This document shows, piece after piece, positions 27,319 to 35,495 of a stretch of DNA of 64,000 bases (position 1 is the stretch's first letter; each line of letters begins with the position of its first letter). The position numbers and the translations under genes are program-made. The notes beneath the pieces were generated by a model that worked only from the letters and a program-made list of their open reading frames with translations, made no database searches and was not told the origin of the DNA. Origin of the DNA: Mycobacterium szulgai (lineage in GTDB: Bacteria > Actinomycetota > Actinomycetes > Mycobacteriales > Mycobacteriaceae); assembly GCF_002116635.1 (NCBI RefSeq), contig NZ_LQPW01000016.1, positions 1 through 64,000 of the forward strand, given 5' to 3'.

Positions 27319-28685
27319 GCACAGCGCAACTGATCAACCCCGCCACCGAACAGGTACTGCGGACGGTCGAGCACGCCGACGGCGGGGCTGTCGACGACGC
27401 GGTGCGCCGGGCCCGGGTCGCCCAGCGGCGCTGGGCGCGGTCGTCGCCCGCCGAACGGGCCGCCGGCCTGCGGGCGTTCGCGGCCGCAGTCGACGCCCAC
27501 TGCGACGAACTGGCCGCGCTGGAGGTGGCCAACTCCGGTCATCCGATCACCTCGGCCGAGTGGGAGGCCGGCAACGTCCGCGACGTATTGCAGTTCTACG
27601 CGGGTAGCCCGGAACGCTTGTCCGGCAAGCAGATCCCCGTCGCGGGCGGGCTGGACGTCACGTTCCACGAGCCGATCGGCGTGGTGGGGGTGATCACGCC
27701 GTGGAACTTTCCGATGGTGATCGCGACGTGGGGCATCGCGCCGGCTCTGGCCGCCGGTAACGCGGTGCTGGTCAAGCCCGCCGAGTGGACCCCGCTGACC
27801 ACGATGCGGCTGCGCGAGCTGGCGGTCGAAGCCGGGCTCGACGGAGACCTGCTGCAGGTATTGCCGGGTAAGGGTTCGGTAGTGGGGGAGCGGCTGGTCA
27901 CCCACCCCGATGTGCGCAAGATCGTCTTCACCGGCTCCACCGACGTCGGCAAGCAGGTGATGGCAGCGGCGGCGGATCGAGTCAAACGGGTGACGCTGGA
28001 ATTGGGCGGCAAGAGCGCCAACATCGTCTTCGCCGACTGTGACCTGGAACGCGCGGCGGCGACCGCACCGGCCGGCGTCTTCGACAACGCCGGCCAGGAC
28101 TGTTGTGCGCGCAGCCGAATTTTGGTGCAGAGCAACGTATACGACCGATTCATGGAGCTGCTGGAGCCGGCCGTCAAAGGTGTCGCCGTGGGCGATCCGG
28201 GGTCGCGCGAGACTGAGATGGGCCCGTTGGTATCGGCAGCTCACCGGGACAAGGTGGCCTCCTATGTACCCGACGACGCGCCCGTCGCCTTTCGGGGCAG
28301 CGCGCCGTCGGGTCCGGGATTCTGGTTTCCCCCGACGGTTCTCACTCCTGAGCGGGGGGATCGCACCGTCACCGAGGAGATCTTCGGGCCGGTGGTCACG
28401 GTGCTCAGATTCGACGACGAGGGCGAAGCCATCGCGCTGGCCAACGACACCGAATACGGGCTGTCCGGATCGATCTGGACCAACGACCTGTCGCGTGCGC
28501 TGCGGGTGTCGCGGGCGGTCGAATCGGGCAACCTGTCGGTGAATTCGCATTCCTCCGTGCGGTTCAACACCCCGTTCGGCGGCTTCAAGCAGTCGGGTTT
28601 GGGCCGTGAGCTGGGGCCAGATGCGCCCCTGCAGTTCACCGAAACCAAGAATGTGTTCATCGCAATCCAGGAGGAGGCGCAGTGA
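27315..28685 (+). CDS. aldC: NAD(P)-dependent aldehyde dehydrogenase
   Basis: The 456-aa enzyme oxidises an aldehyde to the acid. It shows the ALDH cofactor region VITPWNFPMVIATWGIAPAL, GNAVLVKPAEWTPL and FTGSTDVGKQV, the general-base Glu in VTLELGGKSANIV and the catalytic Cys region FDNAGQDCCARSRILV. The C-terminal block is NTPFGGFKQSGLGRELG. The ATG overlaps the previous stop (ATGA), and the stop overlaps the next gene by 4 bases. It acts in the same pathway as GlnA4 and the PuuD-type hydrolase by context; the substrate is not known. Confidence 0.93.
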   Translation: MSTAQLINPATEQVLRTVEHADGGAVDDAVRRARVAQRRWARSSPAERAAGLRAFAAAVDAHCDELAALEVANSGHPITSAEWEAGNVRDVLQFYAGSPERLSGKQIPVAGGLDVTFHEPIGVVGVITPWNFPMVIATWGIAPALAAGNAVLVKPAEWTPLTTMRLRELAVEAGLDGDLLQVLPGKGSVVGERLVTHPDVRKIVFTGSTDVGKQVMAAAADRVKRVTLELGGKSANIVFADCDLERAAATAPAGVFDNAGQDCCARSRILVQSNVYDRFMELLEPAVKGVAVGDPGSRETEMGPLVSAAHRDKVASYVPDDAPVAFRGSAPSGPGFWFPPTVLTPERGDRTVTEEIFGPVVTVLRFDDEGEAIALANDTEYGLSGSIWTNDLSRALRVSRAVESGNLSVNSHSSVRFNTPFGGFKQSGLGRELGPDAPLQFTETKNVFIAIQEEAQ

Positions 28686-29458
28686 CGGACCTGACCCGAC
28701 GGCTGGCGGGCCGGGTGGCGGTCATCACCGGCGGCGGCAGCGGTATCGGCCTGGCGGCCGGTCGCCGGATGCGGGCCGAAGGCGCGACGATCGTCGTCGG
28801 CGACGTCGACGCACAGGCCGGCGCGACAGCCGCCGACGAACTCGCCGGATTGTTTGTGCCGGTGGATGTTTCCGATGAAGCGGCGGTCAACGCGTTGTTC
28901 GACACAGCTGCGCACACCTACGGTTCGGTGGACATCGCGTTCAACAACGCCGGCATCTCGCCGCCGGAGGACGACCTGATCGAGAACACCGAGCTGCCGG
29001 CGTGGCAGCGGGTTCAGGACATCAACCTTAAATCGGTGTACCTGTGCTGCCGCGCCGCGCTGCGGCATATGGTGCCGGCCGGAAAGGGCTCGATCATCAA
29101 CACGGCCTCGTTCGTCGCGGTGCTGGGTTCGGCGACATCGCAGATCTCTTACACCGCTTCCAAGGGCGGGGTGCTGGCCATGTCGCGCGAGCTGGGCGTG
29201 CAATTCGCCCGGCAGGGCATCCGTGTCAACGCCCTGTGTCCCGGGCCGGTCAACACCCCACTGCTGCAGGAGCTTTTCGCCAAGGACCCCGAACGCGCCG
29301 CCCGCCGGCTGGTGCACGTGCCGCTGGGCCGATTCGCCGAGCCGGACGAAATAGCCGCCGCGGTAGCGTTTTTGGCCAGTGACGACGCGTCGTTCATCAC
29401 CGCGTCGACCTTCTTGGTCGACGGCGGCATCAGCTCTGCCTACGTGACTCCGCTGTAG
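28682..29458 (+). CDS. Short-chain dehydrogenase/reductase (Rv2857c orthologue)
   Basis: The 258-aa protein is a classical SDR: GRVAVITGGGSGIGLAAG (NAD binding), IAFNNAGISPPEDD (NNAG), the catalytic Ser near SFVAVLGSATSQIS followed by YTASKGG (YxxxK), and the C-terminal PGPVNTP block. An acidic residue (GDVDAQAG) after beta-2 suggests NAD preference. The GTG start overlaps aldC (GTGA), making a four-gene operon with glnA4. The PPE gene converges on it with a one-base gap. Confidence 0.92.
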   Translation: MTDLTRRLAGRVAVITGGGSGIGLAAGRRMRAEGATIVVGDVDAQAGATAADELAGLFVPVDVSDEAAVNALFDTAAHTYGSVDIAFNNAGISPPEDDLIENTELPAWQRVQDINLKSVYLCCRAALRHMVPAGKGSIINTASFVAVLGSATSQISYTASKGGVLAMSRELGVQFARQGIRVNALCPGPVNTPLLQELFAKDPERAARRLVHVPLGRFAEPDEIAAAVAFLASDDASFITASTFLVDGGISSAYVTPL

Positions 29459-29459
29459 G

Positions 29460-30662
29460 TCATCCGGCGGCCGGCGGGTGGACCACCACGGTGGGCCGGA
29501 AACCGTAGCGGGGTGTCTCGCTGAAGCCACGTCCGGGCAGGCCGCTCAGGGGCAGCCCACCGAGCATGCTTGACGGCGCCTCGGTGACCGTGGCGGCCCC
29601 CGCCCCGGCGTTCGGCAGCGCCGACGCGACCGCTCCCAGCGGCGATGTCCCCGTCCAAGCAGGTGGCACCGACAACGAGCCGATCGACGCGGCGTTGCCG
29701 ACCCCGGCTGACATCGCCCCGCCGATTCCGCCCACCGACGCGCCGAGGTCGCTTGCGGCGCTACCGGCGGCGGCCGCGGCCCCTTCGGCCGCCTCGCCGG
29801 CGGCCTCGGCCTGCATGCTCACCGCGTCGGCCAGCGTGCCGAGGAAATTTCCCGGCGTGTAAAACCCGGAGGAGAGGATGTTGAATCCGACGCTGCTCAG
29901 GGCGACGCCCAATGGCGAGCCGTCGGCGCCGGTGAGGAAGTTGAGCAGCCCGGCCGGGGTGGATAGGTCAGCCCCGGTCATGCCGAACCAATCCACCATC
30001 GCCGTCCCCTCCAGCCCCATTGCGCCCGCCGGCGACGCGAGTCCCTGCAGTGCCGTCGGCACCGCGGAGGTGAATTGCGAAAGTGCCTCGGGGATAACGG
30101 CATTAGTGCTTACCTGGGTCAGGGCCGCAGCCTGGCCGGCGGTGGTGGGCGGCGGCGTCCCGAACGGCGTCAACTGCGATGCCGCCGCCGAAGACGCGGC
30201 ATAGCCGTACATGGCGGCGGCATCCTGGGCCCACATCTCGGCATAGTGCGCCTCGGTGGCTGCGATCGCCGGGGTGTTCTGCCCGAACAGGTTGGTGGCG
30301 ACCAGCGATGCCAGCAATGCGCGATTGGCAGCGATCACCGGTGGGGGCACGGTCACGGCGAATGCCGCGGCATACGCTCCCGCGGCCGCCTTGGCCTGAC
30401 CTGCGGCCTGTAGCGCCTGCGTTGCGGTGATCCGCAGCCAAGCCACGTACGGTGCGGCGGCGTCCGCCATCGCGGCCGAGGCAGGGCCCCGCCATGGCCG
30501 ACTCGTCATGTCGGCGATGGCGAGGCCGTAATCGTTTGCAGCCGAGGATAACTCGGCGGCCAGGCCATCCCAGGACAGCGCGGCGGCCAACAGCGTGCCG
30601 GCTCCCGGGCCGGCATACATGCGGGCGGAGTTGACTTCTGGGGGAAGCGTTGCATAGTCCAT
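29460..30662 (-). CDS. PPE family protein, PPE-SVP subfamily, 400 aa
   Basis: Residues 1-180 form the PPE domain: [24 protein letters not shown]-equivalent [14 protein letters not shown], and helices ending near [16 protein letters not shown] with the export-type YxxxD/E region. The SVP motif GSLSVPPAW lies near residue 325 and the tail [15 protein letters not shown] is typical of the subfamily. PPE proteins are exported by ESX systems to the outer envelope, and some take part in nutrient uptake. The ATG at 30662 has an AAAGGA ribosome site. Its 374-base upstream gap holds a perfect nickel-type box. It sits at the end of the hydrogenase cluster; I do not recall a PPE gene here in M. tuberculosis. 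Confidence 0.93.
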   Translation of the reverse strand: MDYATLPPEVNSARMYAGPGAGTLLAAALSWDGLAAELSSAANDYGLAIADMTSRPWRGPASAAMADAAAPYVAWLRITATQALQAAGQAKAAAGAYAAAFAVTVPPPVIAANRALLASLVATNLFGQNTPAIAATEAHYAEMWAQDAAAMYGYAASSAAASQLTPFGTPPPTTAGQAAALTQVSTNAVIPEALSQFTSAVPTALQGLASPAGAMGLEGTAMVDWFGMTGADLSTPAGLLNFLTGADGSPLGVALSSVGFNILSSGFYTPGNFLGTLADAVSMQAEAAGEAAEGAAAAAGSAASDLGASVGGIGGAMSAGVGNAASIGSLSVPPAWTGTSPLGAVASALPNAGAGAATVTEAPSSMLGGLPLSGLPGRGFSETPRYGFRPTVVVHPPAAG

Positions 30663-30937
30663 GGTGCGAGTCCTTTCGGCTGGCGCGGGCGAACGGCATG
30701 ACCGGCTGCCGCGACAGTGCCCGGGGCATGCGGGTACGACACACGACGGTCAGACGTCGACGTGCGTGAAATTAGTTGTGGTGCAAGGAATCAGGCCTAT
30801 ACATGGTCGAGCCCACTGCGGTTCGGCGGTGGTCGCGGCTGCACGCGGTCCAGCCGGCGGGCGCGGGCGGGACTGTGCATTATTCGGCCAACCCAAGGAC
30901 CGGCCACCGAACGTCCCCTCAATGTTCAAAAAAACTT

Positions 30938-30943
30938 CTTATA
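30938..30943 (-). promoter_or_regulatory. Candidate -10 element for the PPE gene
   Basis: TATAAG on the minus strand is a good SigA -10 match. A -35 at 17-base spacing would fall at 30961-30966 (GAGCAC), which is weak. The nickel-type box starts 8 bases further upstream. Confidence 0.4.
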
Positions 30944-30973
30944 ACGTCCACGTAACTACAGTGCTCACCCAGA

Positions 30974-30988
30974 TGCAATCCATTTGCA
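30974..30988. promoter_or_regulatory. Nur-type box upstream of the PPE gene
   Basis: TGCAATCCATTTGCA is a perfect TGCAA-N5-TTGCA. The same motif lies between nicT and fur and upstream of hhyS. It agrees with the Streptomyces Nur consensus (tTGCaa-N5-ttGCAA) as I remember it. Confidence 0.7.
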
Positions 30989-30997
30989 GGAGCAAAT

Positions 30998-31015
30998 TTG
31001 CGAATTTGTTCGCAA
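30998..31015. promoter_or_regulatory. Second palindrome next to the PPE box
   Basis: TTGCGAA-TTTG-TTCGCAA has perfect 7-bp arms. Its ends (TTGC...GCAA) resemble the neighbouring box but with a different spacing. It may be a second operator or a transcript hairpin near the 3' end of the phosphodiesterase gene. Confidence 0.4.
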
Positions 31016-31036
31016 CTGACGCTTTGCAGCCGACCG

Positions 31037-32155
31037 TCAGCCGTGGAAGGAGATCAGGGGTATGGCCATTTCGGCCGCGGTGGCAGCTCCGTGAAAGCCG
31101 ATGAGACGAGCGGTTTCCGGTGGCTCGTGGCCCGTGGCCAGTACCGCCGCGTCGCCGGTGCAGGTGACCACGACGTCACCGACGCGGGGCAGGTGCCGCG
31201 GGTTCATCGGCCCGAACGCCCCAGTGGCCACGGCCTCCTCGCGCGTGCAGACGTCCGCCGCGCCGCCCAGCACTTCGCGCCAGGCTGCCAGCACATCGGT
31301 AACTGCCCCCGGTTCGGTGTGCAGGTAACGCACTCGCGGTTCGCCGGCGACGACGCGGACGCCCGCCGTTAGCCGCGGGTCGGCGTCGAGGTCGATGCGC
31401 GCCATCGGTGGGACGTTGAGTCCACCGTGGTCGGCGGTCACCAGCAGTGCCGCACCGGCGGGCAGCGCTTCGACCAGGCGGGTCAGCAGGGTGTCGACGT
31501 AGGCTGCGGCGTCATGCCACTGAGTCGACCCGATACCGAACACATGGGCTGCGGTGTCCAGTTCGGCGACATAGCCATAGACCAGTCCCGGGGCCGCGCG
31601 TAGTTCGTCGGTCATCTGCTGGGCATAGTCGTCGTTGGCGTTCACCGGCCGAAAGTGGGCGCCACCATAGGCGGCTTCGGTCAGCCCGCTGCCGATGAAC
31701 CATGCCGGCAGCACGGCGCGAGCGCCGACTCCGGCTTGCGTCAGCCGCTCGAACCACGTTGGCAATGGCTGCCATTGACGGTGCGGCGGGTCGTCACGCC
31801 AGCGGACGTGGCTGAGCACCCGGTCCGTGCCGGGGATGTTGACGGTGAAGCCCAGGATGCCGTGCTCACCGGGTGACGCGCCGGTTCCCAGCGACACCAG
31901 ACTGGTCGGTGTCGTTGACGGAAAGGTGCAGACCAGTTGGCTCAGCCGGCCGACGCCACCGGTCAGGACCGAAGCCAGCAGCGGTGCATCGCGCGCCAAC
32001 TCCGGTAGCAGATGCCAACCCATGCCGTCGACGAGCAGGACCGCTACCCGGTCGACGCGGCCGAACTGCGGCACCAACTCCAGCGTGTCGACCGCGCCGG
32101 GAACCCCGAGCAGGGCCGCCGCGCCGGGCAGCACGTCGCGGATCGAACCGGCCAT
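31037..32155 (-). CDS. Alkaline-phosphatase-superfamily phosphodiesterase/nucleotide pyrophosphatase
   Basis: The 372-aa protein resembles the type-I phosphodiesterase/nucleotide pyrophosphatase family. VAVLLVDGMGWHLL holds the first metal Asp, CTFPSTTPTSLVSLGTGASPGEHG has the probable Thr nucleophile, YVAELDTAAHVFG and LLVTADHGGLNV carry further metal-binding Asp and His. No signal peptide is seen, so it may act in the cytosol. It is the last gene of the minus-strand hydrogenase run, 21 bases after the DUF6390-like gene. Whether it belongs functionally to the hydrogenase is not known. Confidence 0.85.
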   Translation of the reverse strand: MAGSIRDVLPGAAALLGVPGAVDTLELVPQFGRVDRVAVLLVDGMGWHLLPELARDAPLLASVLTGGVGRLSQLVCTFPSTTPTSLVSLGTGASPGEHGILGFTVNIPGTDRVLSHVRWRDDPPHRQWQPLPTWFERLTQAGVGARAVLPAWFIGSGLTEAAYGGAHFRPVNANDDYAQQMTDELRAAPGLVYGYVAELDTAAHVFGIGSTQWHDAAAYVDTLLTRLVEALPAGAALLVTADHGGLNVPPMARIDLDADPRLTAGVRVVAGEPRVRYLHTEPGAVTDVLAAWREVLGGAADVCTREEAVATGAFGPMNPRHLPRVGDVVVTCTGDAAVLATGHEPPETARLIGFHGAATAAEMAIPLISFHG

Positions 32156-32176
32156 GACGGCCAGTGTGGCACGCGA

Positions 32177-32917
32177 CTAGACGTGGGCGAGTCGCTGGCT
32201 GGTGACGCGCAGTTGCCGGTCGGTGCTCGCGGCCAGCGATTGCAGCTGTCCCGGCTGCAGCCGGCCGCACAGCCGGCCCCAGTGCATGGCGACATCGTCG
32301 CCGGCGGCCGCGTCCGGCACCGCGCTGTACCCGTCGGCCCACACGTCCACAACGCGAGTGCCGGGTTCGGACAGCGCGAGGACACCGCCATCCCAGACCA
32401 GCCTTTGGCAGGACACTTCGATGCTGTCGCCGTCGCGCGAAACTACCGTCCCCCAGCTGATCCGGCAATTGTCGAGCACGTGCAGCGGCTGTTCGTGGAT
32501 GCCGCGGCTTAGAAAGCGCGTCCACGGATAAACACCGAAAACGTGGAAGCAATGGTTGGCGGCCGCCTCAGCCGTCAGCTCGGCGGTCAGATGCGACCAA
32601 TAGCTGCCGGCGTGTGGGCCGATGATCGCCAGCAGTTCGTGTAAGAACGGCTCCGGATCGAGGTCTGCCCCAACGCCGCCGCCCAGCCAATACGACTCCA
32701 CCAGGCGGTAATCCAATGGATCGGCGATACCGGTCAACGCCGAAAGCACCCGCAGATACGGCCAGGCGCCGGAGAACTTCGTGGCCGCGTGGCGAACCTC
32801 GTCGACCGAACCGTCGCGCAACGTGGCACCCAGCGGCGGGCCGCAAAAGCCAAGGGCATTGGGCGCATACGCGTAGCGGGCGAACATCTCGACACCGCGA
32901 GTGTCCGGGCCGGCCAA
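32177..32917 (-). CDS. Hydrogenase-cluster protein of unknown function (DUF6390-like)
   Basis: The protein of about 246 aa contains MFARYAYAPNALGFCGPPLG near its start, then WPYLRVLSALTGIADPLDYRLVESYWLGGG, a His-rich NHCFHVFGVYPWTRFL and CQRLVWDGG. I recall such proteins only beside actinobacterial group 1h hydrogenases; the DUF number is from memory. The start is uncertain: TTG at 32917, 4 bases after the hypD stop, with GAGGAG directly before it, or ATG at 32887. It has a conserved-looking FHVFGVYPW block but no known catalytic motif. Confidence 0.75.
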   Translation of the reverse strand: MAGPDTRGVEMFARYAYAPNALGFCGPPLGATLRDGSVDEVRHAATKFSGAWPYLRVLSALTGIADPLDYRLVESYWLGGGVGADLDPEPFLHELLAIIGPHAGSYWSHLTAELTAEAAANHCFHVFGVYPWTRFLSRGIHEQPLHVLDNCRISWGTVVSRDGDSIEVSCQRLVWDGGVLALSEPGTRVVDVWADGYSAVPDAAAGDDVAMHWGRLCGRLQPGQLQSLAASTDRQLRVTSQRLAHV

Positions 32918-32921
32918 CTCC

Positions 32922-34058
32922 TCACACCCGCCCGGATTGCCCCACGAGTTTGGCCGCATCGCGGTGCATGCGGCCGAAGTTGTAGTACGCCGCACACGCT
33001 CCCTCGGGGGACACCATGCAGGTTCCGATCGGTGTCTCCGGCGTGCATGCGGTGCCGAAAACCTTGCATTCCCAGGGTTTTAGCACGCCCTTGAGCACCT
33101 CACCGCACTGGCAAGCCTTCGGGTCGGCGACCCGCACGCCGGGCATCGCGAACTGCAGTTCGGCGTCGAATTCCGCGAAGTCGTCGTGCAGCCGCAGCGC
33201 GCTGTGTGAGATGAATCCCAGTCCGCGCCATTCGAAGTGTGGGCGCAACGCGAATACTCTGCCCATCAGCGCCAGCGCCGCGGGGTTGCCGTGCTCGGGC
33301 ACCACGCGCTTGTACTGGTTTTCCACCTCGCAGCGGCCCTCGCGGATCTGGCGCAACAGCATTGCCACCGAAGCCAGGATGTCCAGTGGCTCAAAGCCGG
33401 ATACCACCAACGGCTTTCGGTATATCTCCGGAACGAACCGGTACGGCCGGTTACCCACCACCGTCGACACATGCCCGGGTCCGATGAATCCGGACAGCCG
33501 CAGATCCGGGGATTCCAGGATGGCCTTGATCGGCGGCACGATCGTGACGTGATTGCAGAACACGCTGAAATTCGACAGGGCCAGGTCGCGTGCCCGAACC
33601 AGCGTCACCGCCGTTGAGGGCGCGGTGGTCTCGAAGCCGATCGCGAAGAACACCACCTTTTTGTCCGGGTTGTCCTGGGCGATCTTGAGTGCGTCCAGCG
33701 GTGAGTACACGAACCGCACGTCGGCGCCGCGCGCCTTGGCGTCCAGCAGGCTGCCGTGCGAACCGGGTACCCGCATCATGTCGCCGAAGCAGGTGAAGAT
33801 GACCCCGGGCTGGGCCGCCAGCCACATCGCATCGTCGATGCGGCCCATCGGGATCACGCAGACCGGGCAGCCCGGGCCGTGCACCAGCTCGACGTTGTCG
33901 GGCAGCAGGTGTTCGATGCCGTGCCGGTAGATGGTGTGCGTGTGGCCGCCGCACACCTCCATGAACTTGAAATGCTCGTCGTTACCGGCCAGGTTCTCGA
34001 TCGCAACCAGTAGCTTGCGGGCCGCCGCCGGGTCACGGAATTCGTCCACGAATTTCAT
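32922..34058 (-). CDS. hypD: Hydrogenase maturation protein HypD
   Basis: HypD with HypC holds the iron while its cyanide and CO ligands are made for the [NiFe] site. The 378-aa protein has MEVCGGHTHTIYRHG near residue 35, GPGCPVCV, and the C-terminal Cys block CQCGEVLKGVLKPWECKVFG, GTACTPETPIGTCMVS and EGACAAYY, which binds a [4Fe-4S] cluster. The ATG at 34058 has AAGGAG 6 bases before it; the GTG at 34064 is also in frame but too close to that site. Confidence 0.95.
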   Translation of the reverse strand: MKFVDEFRDPAAARKLLVAIENLAGNDEHFKFMEVCGGHTHTIYRHGIEHLLPDNVELVHGPGCPVCVIPMGRIDDAMWLAAQPGVIFTCFGDMMRVPGSHGSLLDAKARGADVRFVYSPLDALKIAQDNPDKKVVFFAIGFETTAPSTAVTLVRARDLALSNFSVFCNHVTIVPPIKAILESPDLRLSGFIGPGHVSTVVGNRPYRFVPEIYRKPLVVSGFEPLDILASVAMLLRQIREGRCEVENQYKRVVPEHGNPAALALMGRVFALRPHFEWRGLGFISHSALRLHDDFAEFDAELQFAMPGVRVADPKACQCGEVLKGVLKPWECKVFGTACTPETPIGTCMVSPEGACAAYYNFGRMHRDAAKLVGQSGRV

Positions 34059-34065
34059 TGCCACT

Positions 34066-34106
34066 CCTTAAACGATGGCCTTAAACGATGGCCTCAAATG
34101 ATGGCG
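34066..34106 (-). repeat. Triplicated 13-15-bp microrepeat at the hypC-hypD junction
   Basis: Read forward, CTTAAACGATGGC occurs twice in a row and a variant CTCAAATGATGGC follows. On the coding strand each copy ends a reading with Ala-Ile-Ile/Val-stop, so the end of hypC has been copied twice into the spacer. The copy nearest hypD ends in the AAGGAG ribosome site. Confidence 0.7.
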
Positions 34107-34366
34107 GAGGAATCGAAAGCTTCCATTTCGGTGGTGTACGCGTCGCCCAACTTCTTGATGGCCGCCAGGGTGAGCAGCGCCTCAGTCTCGTCGATCTTGG
34201 CCATCGCGAAGCCGACGTGGACCAGCACCCAATCGCCGGGCTCGGGCATGTCGTCGTCCAGCAGCCGCACGCTGATGGTGCGCTGTACACCGCTGACGTC
34301 GACCTTGGCCAGATAGTTCGCCGGATCGGTGATTTCGACGATCCGTCCCGGAATTCCCAGGCACAT
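34094..34366 (-). CDS. hypC: Hydrogenase assembly chaperone HypC (copy 1)
   Basis: The 90-aa protein begins MCLGIPGRIVEI, with the N-terminal Cys that binds iron and the large-subunit precursor. VDVSGVQRTISVRLLDD and PGDWVLVHVGFAMAKIDETEA are the usual HypC blocks. It lies between hypE and hypD. A second hypC lies at 39.2 kb and a HypC domain is fused to a SIS-like domain at 36.2 kb. Confidence 0.95.
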   Translation of the reverse strand: MCLGIPGRIVEITDPANYLAKVDVSGVQRTISVRLLDDDMPEPGDWVLVHVGFAMAKIDETEALLTLAAIKKLGDAYTTEMEAFDSSAII

Positions 34367-34382
34367 CGGATGCTCCTTTCCC

Positions 34383-35495
34383 TCAGCAGATCCGGGGTAG
34401 TGGGTCGCCGACGAGCATGTCGACGATTCGGGTGCCGCCGAATCCAGTACGCAGCACGACGCCTTGCGCCGGCTCGGTGACGATTTCGCCGACTTGCGCC
34501 GCATCTGCGCCCAGCGGATGTGACCGCAACGCTGCCAGGCCCGCTTCGGCCTCGTCGGCAGCGACGACGGCGACGAACTTTCCCTCGTTGGCCACATACA
34601 GCGGGTCGATGCCGAGTAATTCGCACGCACCGTTCACCATGGGCCGCACCGGGATTCGTTCCTCCTCCAGCAATACGCCCAGTCCGCAGGACTGCGCCAG
34701 TTCGTTACACACGGTGCCCACGCCGCCCCGGGTGGCATCGCGCAGCCAACGGGTGGACGGCGCGGCAGCTATGAGCAGTTCCACCAGCGGGCTGAGGCTG
34801 GCGGTGTCGGACTCGATGTCGGCCTCGATGGCAAGGTCGCCGCGGGCCAGCATCACGGCCATGCCGTGATCACCCATCGAACCCGACAGCAGCACCTTGT
34901 CCCCGGCGCGCACGGACTGCGCCGACAGCTGCCGGCCCGACGGAATCACGCCGGTTCCGGTGGTGGTGATGAACAGGCCGTCGGCCGCACCTCTGGGCAC
35001 CACCTTGGTGTCGCCGGTGACGATCGCGACGCCGGCGGTGGCGGCCGCGGCAGCCATATCGGCCACGATCTCCTTCAATTCGGCGATCGGGAAGCCTTCT
35101 TCGAGCACGAACGCCGCCGAGATCCAGGACGGCACTGCGCCGGCCATGGCCAGGTCGTTACACGTTCCGTGCACGGCGAGTTCACCCAGGCAGCCCCCGG
35201 GAAAACGTCTGGGCGCCACCACAAACGAATCGGTTGACATCGCGATTCGTTCCCCGCTGGGCAGGGTGAGGACGGCGCCGTCGCCGAGCGGCTCCAGCAT
35301 CGGATTGGTGAAGGCCTCCATGAACACCGCGTCGACCAGTGCCGCCGAAGCCTTTCCGCCGGCGCCGTGGGCCAGCGTGATGTGGTCGTCCAGCAACCGG
35401 GGACGGCGCCGGCGGAACGACTCGATCCGCTCGATCACCTCGCGTTCGGCGAACCGTGGCCCCGAGGACAGGTATTCACCCGCGGGGGTACTCAT
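34383..35495 (-). CDS. hypE: Hydrogenase maturation protein HypE
   Basis: HypE dehydrates the thiocarboxamide made by HypF on its C-terminal Cys to thiocyanate, the source of the cyanide ligands. The 370-aa protein has AHGAGGKASAALVDAVF, the metal/ATP region GDGAVLTLP, LAVHGTCNDLAMAG and RDATRGGVGTVCNELA, and ends PRIC with the required terminal Cys. The ATG at 35495 overlaps the SIS gene by 4 bases. The frame stays open further upstream, but that part is a shadow. Confidence 0.95.
   Translation of the reverse strand: MSTPAGEYLSSGPRFAEREVIERIESFRRRRPRLLDDHITLAHGAGGKASAALVDAVFMEAFTNPMLEPLGDGAVLTLPSGERIAMSTDSFVVAPRRFPGGCLGELAVHGTCNDLAMAGAVPSWISAAFVLEEGFPIAELKEIVADMAAAAATAGVAIVTGDTKVVPRGAADGLFITTTGTGVIPSGRQLSAQSVRAGDKVLLSGSMGDHGMAVMLARGDLAIEADIESDTASLSPLVELLIAAAPSTRWLRDATRGGVGTVCNELAQSCGLGVLLEEERIPVRPMVNGACELLGIDPLYVANEGKFVAVVAADEAEAGLAALRSHPLGADAAQVGEIVTEPAQGVVLRTGFGGTRIVDMLVGDPLPRIC

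Larger units (their letters stand above)
30663..31036. other. Intergenic region with nickel-type box and palindromes, upstream of the PPE gene
   Basis: No gene is seen. From 30870 to 31020 the composition is more AT-rich than the neighbours. It holds a TATAAG hexamer on the minus strand at 30938-30943, the TGCAA-N5-TTGCA box at 30974-30988 and a second palindrome at 30998-31015. A transcript from the TATAAG element would give the PPE mRNA a leader of about 270 bases. Confidence 0.7.
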
